Below are positions 33,037-40,440 of a DNA stretch of 48,890 nucleotides, one piece after another. The stretch spans positions 1 to 48,890 of the forward strand of contig NZ_JOIY01000055.1 in the NCBI RefSeq assembly GCF_000720185.1. The letters run 5' to 3'. How positions within the stretch are numbered: the first letter of the stretch is position 1; every line of letters starts with the position of its first letter. The notes under the pieces are model-generated. The model ran no database searches. It was not told the DNA's origin and saw only the letters and a list, made by a program, of their open reading frames with translations. The position numbers were made by a program, and so were the translations under genes. The stretch is from Streptomyces sp. NRRL S-340. GTDB taxonomy: Bacteria > Actinomycetota > Actinomycetes > Streptomycetales > Streptomycetaceae.

Positions 33037-33606
33037 GTGGTCGAACAGCCACAGGAGGCTGCGGTCTCGATCCGGGCGATCTTCGATCGCGTCACCGCCG
33101 ACGGGCTGGCGCCGGAGGCGGTGACGGGGGCCACGGACGAGCAGGTCGAGGAGTTCGCCGCCGCCCAGGGCGCCAGGGCGGTACCCGCGGCCGTTCGTGA
33201 GGTGCTCCGCTTGATCGGTGTGCGTCACGGGCTGTGGCGGGCCGGCAGCTCGTTCGGCGTGGACGGGATCGGCCCGGACGCCAAGCGGTACGCCCGGGCG
33301 GCCCTGTCGCAGCAGGGCGGCGCGATCGAGGACGCGGACGGGATGCTGGTGCTGGTCATGCACCAGGCGTACGAGTTCCACGTCATCGACGGCGCCGACC
33401 TCGGCCGCCCGGATCCGCCGGTATGGCTGATCACCGAGGGGGAGCCGGCCCAACCGGTCTGGCCCTCCGTCACCCAGTGGTTCGACAGCATCAGCCCGGA
33501 CGTCAGCGCCTACCGCACCCGACTGGACGTGCTGGTCGAGCTGGGCCGTCAGCCGCCGTCCTGGGCGCAGTACCTGCGCCCCGGCAACGCGGGTCGAGCA
33601 GGCTGA
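33037..33606 (+). CDS. SMI1/KNR4 (SUKH)-family protein, putative immunity protein
   Basis: The 189-residue product starts at GTG 33037, chosen because GAGGAG lies 8 nt upstream and the protein then begins MVEQPQEAAVSIRAIF. The SUKH pattern is seen in EEFAAAQGARAVPAAVREVLRL, where the family usually has a Glu-rich helix followed by LP and Tyr, and in DADGMLVLVMHQAYEFHVID and PPVWLITEGE. SUKH proteins neutralise contact-dependent or polymorphic toxins and also occur as orphan genes. No toxin gene is next to it. A second SUKH gene follows 68 bp downstream, and a third sits inside the ISL3-type element. Confidence 0.75.
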   Translation: MVEQPQEAAVSIRAIFDRVTADGLAPEAVTGATDEQVEEFAAAQGARAVPAAVREVLRLIGVRHGLWRAGSSFGVDGIGPDAKRYARAALSQQGGAIEDADGMLVLVMHQAYEFHVIDGADLGRPDPPVWLITEGEPAQPVWPSVTQWFDSISPDVSAYRTRLDVLVELGRQPPSWAQYLRPGNAGRAG

Positions 33607-33674
33607 ACCCGCCCCGATGCGCGCCGGGCGCGGCGCACCCGGTGGTCTTCGGCGCGCGTATTCGAGGGGGAAAC

Positions 33675-34172
33675 GTGCCTGGTGAGCGGCTTGACGCGGA
33701 GTGGGTCCGGTCCTGGCGGGAACAGGCCGACACGGCACTGACGAAGCTGACGCAGTCCTTCCTCTCGACGCACGGCTTCCCGCCCGGCCACAACGCAGTG
33801 ACGCCCGCAACCGACGACAGCCACCAGGCGACGGACGCGCTCGTGGACCGGGCACCGATCCCCTCCGACCTGACCACGCTCTACCGGGTGATCAGCGGGG
33901 CATCCCTGCCCGACGTCGACAACGGGTACTTCATCCACTCACCGGCAAAGGTGGCGGAACACTTCCGCGAGTACGGCCCCGCTCCGATGGACGACGAATC
34001 GGTCGCACTGGTCTTCGCCAGCGACGGCGGGGGCCATCTGTTCGCGATCGGGGACAGCGGACAAGTCCGGAAGTCCACCACCGCCTCCTGGTGTGACGAC
34101 TTCGAGGTCGTCGCGTCCAGTTTGCGGGAGTTCCTCGAACAGCTCGGCGGGCGGATCGCGAACCACCCCTGA
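33675..34172 (+). CDS. SUKH-like protein, putative immunity protein
   Basis: The 165-residue product starts at GTG 33675, just after GAGGGGGAAAC. It contains RAPIPSDLTTLYRVISGASLP, the helix and turn that in SMI1/KNR4 proteins precedes the core sheet. FIHSPAKVAEHF and VALVFASDGGGHLFAIG follow; the last is typical of SUKH and Syd-like immunity folds. The C-terminal FEVVASSLREFLEQL is the usual closing helix. It probably forms a unit with the SUKH gene upstream. The ISL3-type element begins less than 100 bp after the stop codon. Confidence 0.7.
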   Translation: MPGERLDAEWVRSWREQADTALTKLTQSFLSTHGFPPGHNAVTPATDDSHQATDALVDRAPIPSDLTTLYRVISGASLPDVDNGYFIHSPAKVAEHFREYGPAPMDDESVALVFASDGGGHLFAIGDSGQVRKSTTASWCDDFEVVASSLREFLEQLGGRIANHP

Positions 34173-34273
34173 TCACCGGCTGCGGCACCGTGCACGGAGA
34201 CGATCTCGGTCTTCCGCAACGGGGATCGTGAAGGTGTGGGCGCCCCCCCCGAGCAGCGGGTGGCCGTTTTCAA

Positions 34274-34300
34274 GGCTGTGGCGGACATTTCGTGACGGCC
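34274..34300 (+). repeat. Left terminal inverted repeat of the ISL3-type element
   Basis: It begins GGCTGTGGCGGACATTTC and ends GTGACGGCC. It matches the reverse complement of 36812-36838 at 26 of 27 positions. Confidence 0.8.
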
Positions 34301-34415
34301 AGTTCTAAACATTCCGTGTAGCCCCCGATGTCCGTTCCTCAGCATGGTGTTCGTGGGGGACAAACAGTTCTGGGATCTGGTGTGACCCGAGGTCAAGGGG
34401 CTGGTCATCGATGCG

Positions 34416-35978
34416 GTGGACGTCATGGGGGAGGCTGTGTGGATCGACCTGCACGCTCAACAGCAGACGGTGACGTGCCCCTCGTGCGGCGTTGCCGCCT
34501 CACGCGTGCACAGCATGTACATGCGGCGCCTGGCCGACCGCCCGCTGGGCGGGCGGCGGGTGCTGCTGCGGCTTCGGATTCGCCGGTTCTTCTGCGACAA
34601 CGGCCTGTGTTCCCGCCGGACCATGGCGGAGCAGATCCCGAGCCTGACCACGCGGTACCGGCGCCGGACCACGGCCCTGGCCCGGATCGTGCAGGCGATC
34701 GGGCTGGCCGTCGGCGGCCGGGCTGGTGCCCGGCTCGCCGGCTACCTGCCGCTGCGGGCGAGTCGGGACGTGATCCTGCGGGAACTCCGTCGGTTACCGG
34801 ACCCGCCCACTGCCCAGGTGACGGTGCTGGGGATCGACGAGTTCGCGTTCCGCAAGGGCGCTACCTACGGCACCGTGCTCATCGACGTCGAAACCCGGCG
34901 GCCGATCGACCTGCTGCCCGACCGCAGCGCGGACACGGTGGCCGCCTGGCTCGCGGACCACCCCGAGATCAAGGTGATCTGCCGGGACCGGTGCAGCACC
35001 TTCAGCCAGGCTGCCGCTCGCGCGGCACCCGACGCAATCGAGGTCGCAGACAGGTGGCACCTGCTGCACTCACTCGCCCGTGCCGTAGAACGAACTGCTC
35101 ACCAGCACCGTGTCTGCCTGCGAAAAGACGCAGAGACCGGCGATCTCGACGAGCCCGCAGTGCAATCGGATCCCGCGGCCCTGGCCGCGCTGATCGCACC
35201 GCTGGAGCCGGACGACCCACCCGACGGCCAGCTCCTGGCCCGCGTCCGCCAGTGGCACACCGACATCCACCAGCCTCGCGAACGCGGCTGGACGATCAGC
35301 GCGATTGCCAACCGCCTGGGCCGGGACCGCAAGACGGTGCGCCACTACCTGACCACAGACCTCGACCAGATCCTCGCCTCGGCCCGTGAACGCCGGCCCA
35401 ACGGCCACATCAACCGCTTCAAGCCCTACCTGCAACAACGCTTTCTCGGCGGCGCCACCAACGCTGCGGCCCTCTTCCGCGAGATCCGTGAACGCGGCTA
35501 CCGCGGCAGCCGCGTCGTGGTCACCAAATACATCGCGACCCTCCGCGCCGGCACCGCCGCCCCCGAACCGCCGCGGCCGGTCCCCAGCCCCCGCCGGATC
35601 ACCACCTGGATCATGCGACACCCCAACACCCTGACCGACAGCCAGCGCGAACAACTCGACCGCATCCTGGCCGCCTGCCCCGACCTCGCCACCGCCCGCG
35701 ACCTCGCCCACGAGTTCAGCGCCATCGCCCGCGAACGCCGAGGCCAAGACGTCGCCCACTGGATGACCCGCGCCCTCGACCAAGGGCCAAAGCCGGTCCA
35801 GGGCTTCGCCGTCTTCCTTCAGAACGACTGGGACGCAGTCGTCAACGGCCTCACCCTGCCCTGGAGCTCCGGCGCCGTCGAAGGCCAGGTCACACGAATC
35901 AAACTGATCAAACGCCGGTCGTACGGGCGGGCGTCGTTCGCTCTCCTGCGAACGCTGGTCCTCGCTCAGCCGCCGTGA
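34416..35978 (+). CDS. ISL3-family transposase, probably with a disrupted N-terminus
   Basis: The open frame encodes 520 residues. It has the ISL3 zinc-binding N-terminus (VTCPSCGVAASRVHS and FFCDNGLCSRRT), the first DDE Asp in VLGIDEFAFRKGATYGTVLI, the second in ICRDRCSTFSQAA, VADRWHLLHSLARAVER, an inserted HTH, and the final Glu in LPWSSGAVEGQVTRIK. The same frame begins upstream at ATG 34344 with MVFVGDKQFWDLV, which looks like the native ISL3 start, but codon 14 is TGA (34383-34385). Translation would have to begin at the GTG at 34416 or the element is inactive. It contains a TTA codon at 34794-34796. Confidence 0.85.
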   Translation: MDVMGEAVWIDLHAQQQTVTCPSCGVAASRVHSMYMRRLADRPLGGRRVLLRLRIRRFFCDNGLCSRRTMAEQIPSLTTRYRRRTTALARIVQAIGLAVGGRAGARLAGYLPLRASRDVILRELRRLPDPPTAQVTVLGIDEFAFRKGATYGTVLIDVETRRPIDLLPDRSADTVAAWLADHPEIKVICRDRCSTFSQAAARAAPDAIEVADRWHLLHSLARAVERTAHQHRVCLRKDAETGDLDEPAVQSDPAALAALIAPLEPDDPPDGQLLARVRQWHTDIHQPRERGWTISAIANRLGRDRKTVRHYLTTDLDQILASARERRPNGHINRFKPYLQQRFLGGATNAAALFREIRERGYRGSRVVVTKYIATLRAGTAAPEPPRPVPSPRRITTWIMRHPNTLTDSQREQLDRILAACPDLATARDLAHEFSAIARERRGQDVAHWMTRALDQGPKPVQGFAVFLQNDWDAVVNGLTLPWSSGAVEGQVTRIKLIKRRSYGRASFALLRTLVLAQPP

Positions 35979-35982
35979 GCCG

Positions 35983-36765
35983 TCAGAACGGCAGAGCCCA
36001 CTCGTGATCGTCTACCGCCTCGGCTACCGCCGTCACGGCGGGCGGCCAGGCGCCGGGAATGGCTTCAACTGCACGTTGGACATCAGCCTTCGTCCTGCCG
36101 GTCACGACCAGATCCATCCCCTCCGAGCCGGGCTCCAGGCAGAGCAGCAGGCCAGAGGCAGAGAACCAACGAACGGGCTGCCCCATTGGCTCGAACCACG
36201 CCGGATACGGCGGCAATGCAACCGGAGCGAACTCCTCTTCCAGACAGGCAACCACTTCGGGCGTTGCCTGACAGGTACGGCCCTCGGTCCAACCGGCCAT
36301 GGCGGCTTCACTCAGTACGGTTTCCACACAGGCCAGCGACAGGCGGCCGAGGAAGTGGAGTCGGCTGGGACCCGGCAGCCGATCGCCAAACAGGACGACC
36401 GGCGGGTCCTCACGGGAAAGGTCGGCCAGGGCCACACCCCACCCGGCGCAGCCCTGGTTCTCGCTGCGGAACACCAGCAGTTCGCCGGAAGGGTCGAGCA
36501 GTAGCTCGTCCGGCTCCAGCAACGGATTCTGCTGGGCGACCAGGTCACGCCGTCGGCCGAACAACGCATACGCCTCCCGGAGAGCCACCGGAAGACGGAA
36601 ACCGAGACGGTCCTCAGCCCGCTGAACCTCAGCCGATGTGAACCCGTCAGTCGGCGACAACGGGGTGGACCAGGCAGCAGCGAAGCCTTGAACGAATGCC
36701 CATGCATCCGCCCGTATCGGGCATCCATCAGCCAGTGCCTCAGCTACGTTGAACCTGTCAGCCAT
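35983..36765 (-). CDS. SMI1/KNR4 (SUKH)-family protein, passenger gene inside the ISL3-type element
   Basis: The 260-residue product starts at ATG 36765. The SUKH core is plain: AEVQRAEDRLGFRLPVALRE, with the family's Glu-x2-LG and LP motifs, then AYALFGRRRDL, LLEPDELLLDPSGELLVFRSENQG, and WGVALADLSREDPPVVLFGD. Its C-terminal half continues with LSLACVETVLSEAAM and a further strand-rich segment. It faces the transposase, with the two stop codons 4 bp apart, and both lie between the element's inverted repeats. It is thus probably cargo that moves with the element. It may protect against a polymorphic toxin. The stable codon bias shows no decay. Confidence 0.8.
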   Translation of the reverse strand: MADRFNVAEALADGCPIRADAWAFVQGFAAAWSTPLSPTDGFTSAEVQRAEDRLGFRLPVALREAYALFGRRRDLVAQQNPLLEPDELLLDPSGELLVFRSENQGCAGWGVALADLSREDPPVVLFGDRLPGPSRLHFLGRLSLACVETVLSEAAMAGWTEGRTCQATPEVVACLEEEFAPVALPPYPAWFEPMGQPVRWFSASGLLLCLEPGSEGMDLVVTGRTKADVQRAVEAIPGAWPPAVTAVAEAVDDHEWALPF

Positions 36766-36811
36766 GCCGCTGACCCTACGTGGCCGCCACCCTTGTGCCG
36801 GACGGCACGGT

Positions 36812-36838
36812 GGCCGTCACGAAATGTCTGCCACAGCC
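36812..36838 (-). repeat. Right terminal inverted repeat of the ISL3-type element
   Basis: Read on the minus strand it begins GGCTGTGGCAGACATTTC, and it differs from the left repeat at one base. It lies 46 bp outside the start codon of the passenger SUKH gene, so that gene's promoter must be inside or overlap the repeat. Confidence 0.8.
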
Positions 36839-36879
36839 GTTTTCAAAGAGCGTCAACCCGGCGGGCGGAGTCAGGTGGG

Positions 36880-37263
36880 GGATTCTGGGGTACGGCAGGA
36901 CGGGCGGTGCGCCGGTGCGCCCTGTGCGGCGCTGAGCTTCCGAAGGGGAACCGGCGTTCGTACGTGTGCTGCGGCGCCCGGTGCCGTACCCGGGGTTGAC
37001 GGTGCGTCGGGCCCGCTGGGCTGCCGCCGACGCCGCGGGCGAGGCGTGTGCGGCTCCGCTGGAAGCGGCGCCCGCACCGCCGGCCCCGGTTCCGCTGCCC
37101 GGGGTGCGAAGCCACCTGGTACGCCAGTGACGCCCCGATGGGAATCCGGAAACGGTCGGACGGCCGCTACTGCTCGTCCCGCTGCCGTACCCGGGCCTGG
37201 CGCCGGTGCCGGCGCGTGCGTCGTCCGTCCCGCTCACGGCTGAGACAGCAGGCTCGATGCTGA
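36880..37263 (+). pseudogene. Decayed zinc-ribbon protein next to the insertion
   Basis: One frame gives RCALCGAELPKGNRRSYVCCGARCRTR and is then closed by TGA (36997-36999). The neighbouring frame continues plausibly as VRRARWAAADAAGEA. The first frame resumes with FRCPGCEATWYASDAPMG and RKRSDGRYCSSRCRTRAWRR. Two Cys-rich ribbons of the same protein type are thus joined only by changing frame twice. The right tip of the ISL3-type element lies about 30 bp upstream, so the 5' end may have been lost on insertion. The function of the parent protein is unknown. Confidence 0.4.
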
Positions 37264-38778
37264 ACCCGCCCGGCGCGTCGTGATCTCGCGCGTGCAGTAC
37301 AGCGCGACAGCCGAGGCGCCCACGGCGATGGGGACCCATGGTGGCGAGACGAACCCGAAATATTGGAACCAGATCGGATTACCTGACACCAAGTGTGTGA
37401 ACGTGCCGAGCACCGCGACGGCATTGACACCGGCGAGGCCGTAGCCGATCCCGCGCGTCGGGCGCTTCGTCCGGGGAGTGAGAGCCGCGGTCACGGCCAG
37501 GAGGCCCGCCAGCGCGAGCGTGGGGACCCCGCCGACGGGCAGCCAGTAATCCCAGTTGATCCCGTCCAAGGATGCGGCGTCGGCGACGTCGACCGCGATC
37601 AGCGCGGCGTAGAGGCAGAAGAGGAGCACCGGCGCCAGGAATCGGCGCGGCAGGGCGATGCGTGCCTGCCAATGCGGTCGTGCCTGCACTGCGAACCATA
37701 CGATCAGCCATCCGGTGGCGGCGGCGACCGCAGCGGCGCCGCCGGCTATGTCGCGGCCGTCGGAGACTCCGTTGACATTGACCGCGGTCACCGTGGCGGC
37801 CACCAGTGTGACGAGGAACCAGACGGCAACCGCGATCGCGGAGCGCAGCGTGGCAGGCTTCCCGGGAGCCGAGCGGGCCGGAGGCGACGGCAGAGTTTCT
37901 GGCAGTTGTGCGGTGGCTGCCGGCGCGGGATCGGGTGCGTCCGCGAGCCTGCGCAGGGCCCGGGCGGCGTCGGCGGCGTTCGCATACCGCTCCGCGGGAT
38001 CCTTGCGCAACAGCTTGAGCAGGAGAGCATCCCACGCCTCTGGCACACCCGCGGCCACGGAACTTGGCGCGGGCGGCTGCTGGCTCAGGTGCGCCGTCAG
38101 GTAGCCGATGCTGTCCGGAGCCTGGAACGGCAGTCTGCCGGTGACCAGCTCGAAGAGCAGACAGCCCAGCGCGTACAGATCGCTCCTCGGTTCCGGGTAG
38201 CCGCGCGCCTGCTCCGGCGCCATGTAAGGGGGCGTGCCCACGATGAACCCGGTCTGGGTGAGCCGGTCCGCGCTCGCGCAGGGGTCGGCGGCGCGGGCGA
38301 CACCGAAGTCGAGGACTTTCACCGTTCCGGCAGGCGTGACGAGGATGTTGGACGGCTTGATGTCCCGATGCATGACGTTGTGGGCGTGCGCGTCACCCAG
38401 CGCATCACAGATCTGAGCACCCCAACGGGCAGCTTCAGCCAGGCCGACGGACCCTTCGCGGATCTTGGTATCGAGTCCCTCGCCGCGCACCAGCTCCATG
38501 ACCAGGAAGGGTGCCGTGCCTCTCTGCGTACTGCTCTCGCCGAGATCGTGGACGGTCACGACGTGCGCATGCTGCAGCCGGGCCGTGATCCGCGCTTCGC
38601 GCAGAAAGCGTGCGCGAGCCTCGTCCCCACGGCTTCCGCCTCCGGCGAGCAGGGAGATCACTTTCACAGCCACCTGCCGGTCCAGCGTCTCGTCCCGCGC
38701 CTCCCAGACCTCGCCCATACCGCCCTCGCCAAGCTGCCGGACCAACCGGTAGCGGCCTCCCAGAAGCCGGCCCTCCAT
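37234..38778 (-). CDS. Membrane Ser/Thr protein kinase (PknB-like, no PASTA domains)
   Basis: The 514-residue product has a full Hanks-type kinase domain (about 8-270): GEGGMGEVWEARDE glycine loop, VAVKVI Lys, MHRDIKPSN catalytic loop, DFGVARAAD and GTPPYMAPEQARG. A short Pro-rich linker follows. The C-terminal half (about 300-505) has about six hydrophobic segments, such as AIAVAVWFLVTLVAATVTAV and LAPVLLFCLYAALIAVDV, instead of PASTA repeats. It is probably an integral membrane kinase; its signal and targets are unknown. The start is ATG 38778. It stands alone on its strand, and its 3' end slightly overlaps the zinc-ribbon pseudogene. Confidence 0.92.
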   Translation of the reverse strand: MEGRLLGGRYRLVRQLGEGGMGEVWEARDETLDRQVAVKVISLLAGGGSRGDEARARFLREARITARLQHAHVVTVHDLGESSTQRGTAPFLVMELVRGEGLDTKIREGSVGLAEAARWGAQICDALGDAHAHNVMHRDIKPSNILVTPAGTVKVLDFGVARAADPCASADRLTQTGFIVGTPPYMAPEQARGYPEPRSDLYALGCLLFELVTGRLPFQAPDSIGYLTAHLSQQPPAPSSVAAGVPEAWDALLLKLLRKDPAERYANAADAARALRRLADAPDPAPAATAQLPETLPSPPARSAPGKPATLRSAIAVAVWFLVTLVAATVTAVNVNGVSDGRDIAGGAAAVAAATGWLIVWFAVQARPHWQARIALPRRFLAPVLLFCLYAALIAVDVADAASLDGINWDYWLPVGGVPTLALAGLLAVTAALTPRTKRPTRGIGYGLAGVNAVAVLGTFTHLVSGNPIWFQYFGFVSPPWVPIAVGASAVALYCTREITTRRAGSASSLLSQP

Positions 38779-39160
38779 CGCGTCCTCCCCCGTCGTGGAC
38801 TCACCTGTGCGTCTGCGCTCCGAGTCCCTCGATCATGGCACTCGGCGCAGAGCGCCACACGCAATGCCGGAGATACCAGCGGAAGCGGTATCCACCCCAG
38901 GCACGCGCCCCAGCCCCGCCGCGGGCTCACGCCGTCGGCGGCCTCGGCCACTGACGCCGCTCCCTCGGTCGCCGCCTGGCGGTCGCTCTGCCCGGACACA
39001 TGGTCCACATGATCCGCCGGCTCGTGGCCGCCGGCGAGGACTGCCCGCACCGCTCCTAACGTCGCCAGCGTCGCGACCTGGTTCATCGGGCACCGCCGAA
39101 AACACCATGCACGGGACGGCGACGGCTCCGTAGGCTCTCCGCCTCAGGAGAGCGAGAGGA
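38779..39160. other. Intergenic region between kinase and nucleotidyltransferase
   Basis: About 380 bp separating divergent genes. A minus-strand frame starting at 39086 (MNQVATLATLGAVRAVLAGG) looks protein-like for about 50 residues. It then runs into the kinase gene antisense-like, so it may be a gene fragment. GAGAGG near 39152 is the ribosome site of the next gene. No terminator or operator was seen. Confidence 0.3.
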
Positions 39161-39661
39161 ATGCCGATCGTGACTGGCGATGATGTGTTGGAGATCCTGG
39201 ACGCGCTCCGAAAGGCCGGCACGGATGTCTGGATCGGTGGGGGCTGGGGCATCGATGCCCTGCTGGGGAGGCAGACCCGTCCTCACCGGGACCTGGATCT
39301 CCTGCACCGCCATGACCAAGAGCCGACTGTCGTTGCGGCTCTCGCCGAAGCCGGCTTCGCCGAATCGCTGGACTGGCGTCCCGTGCGCTTCGTCGTCGCG
39401 GATGCGACGGGACGCGAGATCGACCTGCATCCTCTGGTCTTCGCAACCGATGGAAGTGCCATTCAGGCTTCGTTGGAACCAGGGCGCCCGTTCGTCTATC
39501 CGGCGGCCTGCTTCGTCACCGGTACGATTCAGCACAGCACCGTGCCCTGCCTGTCCGCTGAACAGCAGGTCTACTTTCACCAGGGCTACGAGCCCAGCGA
39601 CCGGGATCGCCACGACATGGCCCAGCTCCGCGAAGCATTCGGGATCACTACGCACTTCTGA
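39161..39661 (+). CDS. Nucleotidyltransferase, lincosamide/aminoglycoside-type
   Basis: The 166-residue product matches the small Lnu/ANT group: an N-terminal helix (DDVLEILDALRKAGTDVWI), then GGWGIDALLGRQTRPHRDLD with the catalytic Gly and paired Asp residues. EIDLHPLVF carries the third acidic residue, and a C-terminal LSAEQQVYFHQGYEPSDRDR block follows. Lincosamide nucleotidyltransferases of this size transfer AMP to the antibiotic. Many actinobacterial relatives have no tested substrate, so resistance is only possible. The start is ATG 39161 with GAGAGG upstream. An IS5-type remnant lies directly downstream, pointing at it. Confidence 0.85.
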   Translation: MPIVTGDDVLEILDALRKAGTDVWIGGGWGIDALLGRQTRPHRDLDLLHRHDQEPTVVAALAEAGFAESLDWRPVRFVVADATGREIDLHPLVFATDGSAIQASLEPGRPFVYPAACFVTGTIQHSTVPCLSAEQQVYFHQGYEPSDRDRHDMAQLREAFGITTHF

Positions 39662-39679
39662 TCCGCTGCACTCACCTGT

Positions 39680-40005
39680 CGCGCCGGCCAAACTGGTAGT
39701 GCAGGGCAGGCCAGTGGTCGGCCGACCACGACGACCGAACGGGTGCCGACGTCGATGATGACCTGGGGGGCGAGCTGCCGCATCGTGAGGTTCGTTCGCC
39801 AGTGGGCCGCGACCGACAGTGCCCGGTCCTCCAGCGGAAGACCCCACGGCCGGCCCTTGCGGACCGCGTCCGCACCCTCGCGCCGCAGCACCGCCACCGA
39901 CTTGCCGAACTGCCGCGTGCTGAGCCCGGTGGACGGGGCTGTCCAGGACGGCTCCGACGCCGTGTTCACACCAGCCATATCAAGATCACCCCAGGCCGGT
40001 TAGGG
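39680..40005 (-). pseudogene. IS5-family transposase, N-terminal remnant with internal deletion
   Basis: On the minus strand ATG 39978 opens MAGVNTASEPSWTAPSTGLS, then RQFGKSVAVLRREGADAVRK and RTNLTMRQLAP, the normal N-terminus of the Streptomyces IS5/IS112-like transposase. It then jumps to QVIIDVGTRSVVVVGRPLA, which belongs about 60-70 residues further on. Family similarity ends at about 39700. The helix-turn-helix and first catalytic region are missing. The remnant's 5' edge, at about 40005, interrupts the YrhB-like gene downstream. Confidence 0.75.
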
Positions 40006-40012
40006 GGCTATC

Positions 40013-40309
40013 TTCAAGTCGACAGACTGGAGATGGCTGATCGAGCAGCACGAGGCCCTGCAACTCGCGATGGCGTTCCTCACACACAGCCGGCGTGATG
40101 ACGAGCCGCCTCTCGCCATCGACGCAGAGCGGGTCCGTGCGGGCAACGGACTCCTGATCGTGCCCTACAACTCTGTGCAGTACCTCGCCTCGCGCGATCC
40201 GAGAGAGCAGCTGTTGGACTGCTGGCCCATCCTCGTCGACCTTGAACGCGGAGACGTGCGATCCGGATCCCTGGCCGAGCGACATCTGTGGAGGGACCCG
40301 AGCGCCTGA
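40013..40309 (+). pseudogene. YrhB/Imm35-like immunity gene, 5' end lost
   Basis: The frame runs without an early start codon from the edge of the IS5-type remnant to a TGA at 40309. It reads WRWLIEQHEALQLAMAFL, LIVPYNSVQYLASRDPREQL, then CWPILVDLERGDVR. The order of a helical start, a YNS strand and a PILVD-x-x-x-G-V ending is that of YrhB-domain or Imm35 proteins, where GPILVD is typical. About 10-20 N-terminal residues and the start codon are missing. An internal ATG at 40070 could still give a 79-residue protein, but the fold would be incomplete. Confidence 0.45.
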
Positions 40310-40440
40310 CGGGTGTCCCGCAACCACCGTCACGGGACAGCCCTTGACAACCCGTACTCCCGATCCCCGTTCAGCTCCGTTCGGAAGGCCAGCGGAGTTG
40401 GCGGGACATCAAGCCGGCACAATCTGAAGGTCGCCCACGG

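Larger units (their letters stand above)
34261..36851 (+). mobile_element. ISL3-family insertion sequence carrying a SUKH passenger gene
   Basis: A 27-bp terminal inverted repeat (34274-34300 and 36812-36838, one mismatch) bounds an ISL3 transposase on the plus strand and a convergent SUKH gene on the minus strand, whose stops are 4 bp apart. The right tip reads inward GCTCTTTGAAAACGG, like ISL3 ends. The left tip reads CCGTTTTCAA, as if those outer bases were inverted or replaced. No 8-bp target duplication could be identified, so the outer limits are approximate. Confidence 0.7.

Noticed and set aside
38664..39086. Minus-strand frame starting MNQVATLATLGAVRAVL
   Set aside because: Only the first part looks protein-like. 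The rest overlaps the kinase gene on the same strand in another frame.
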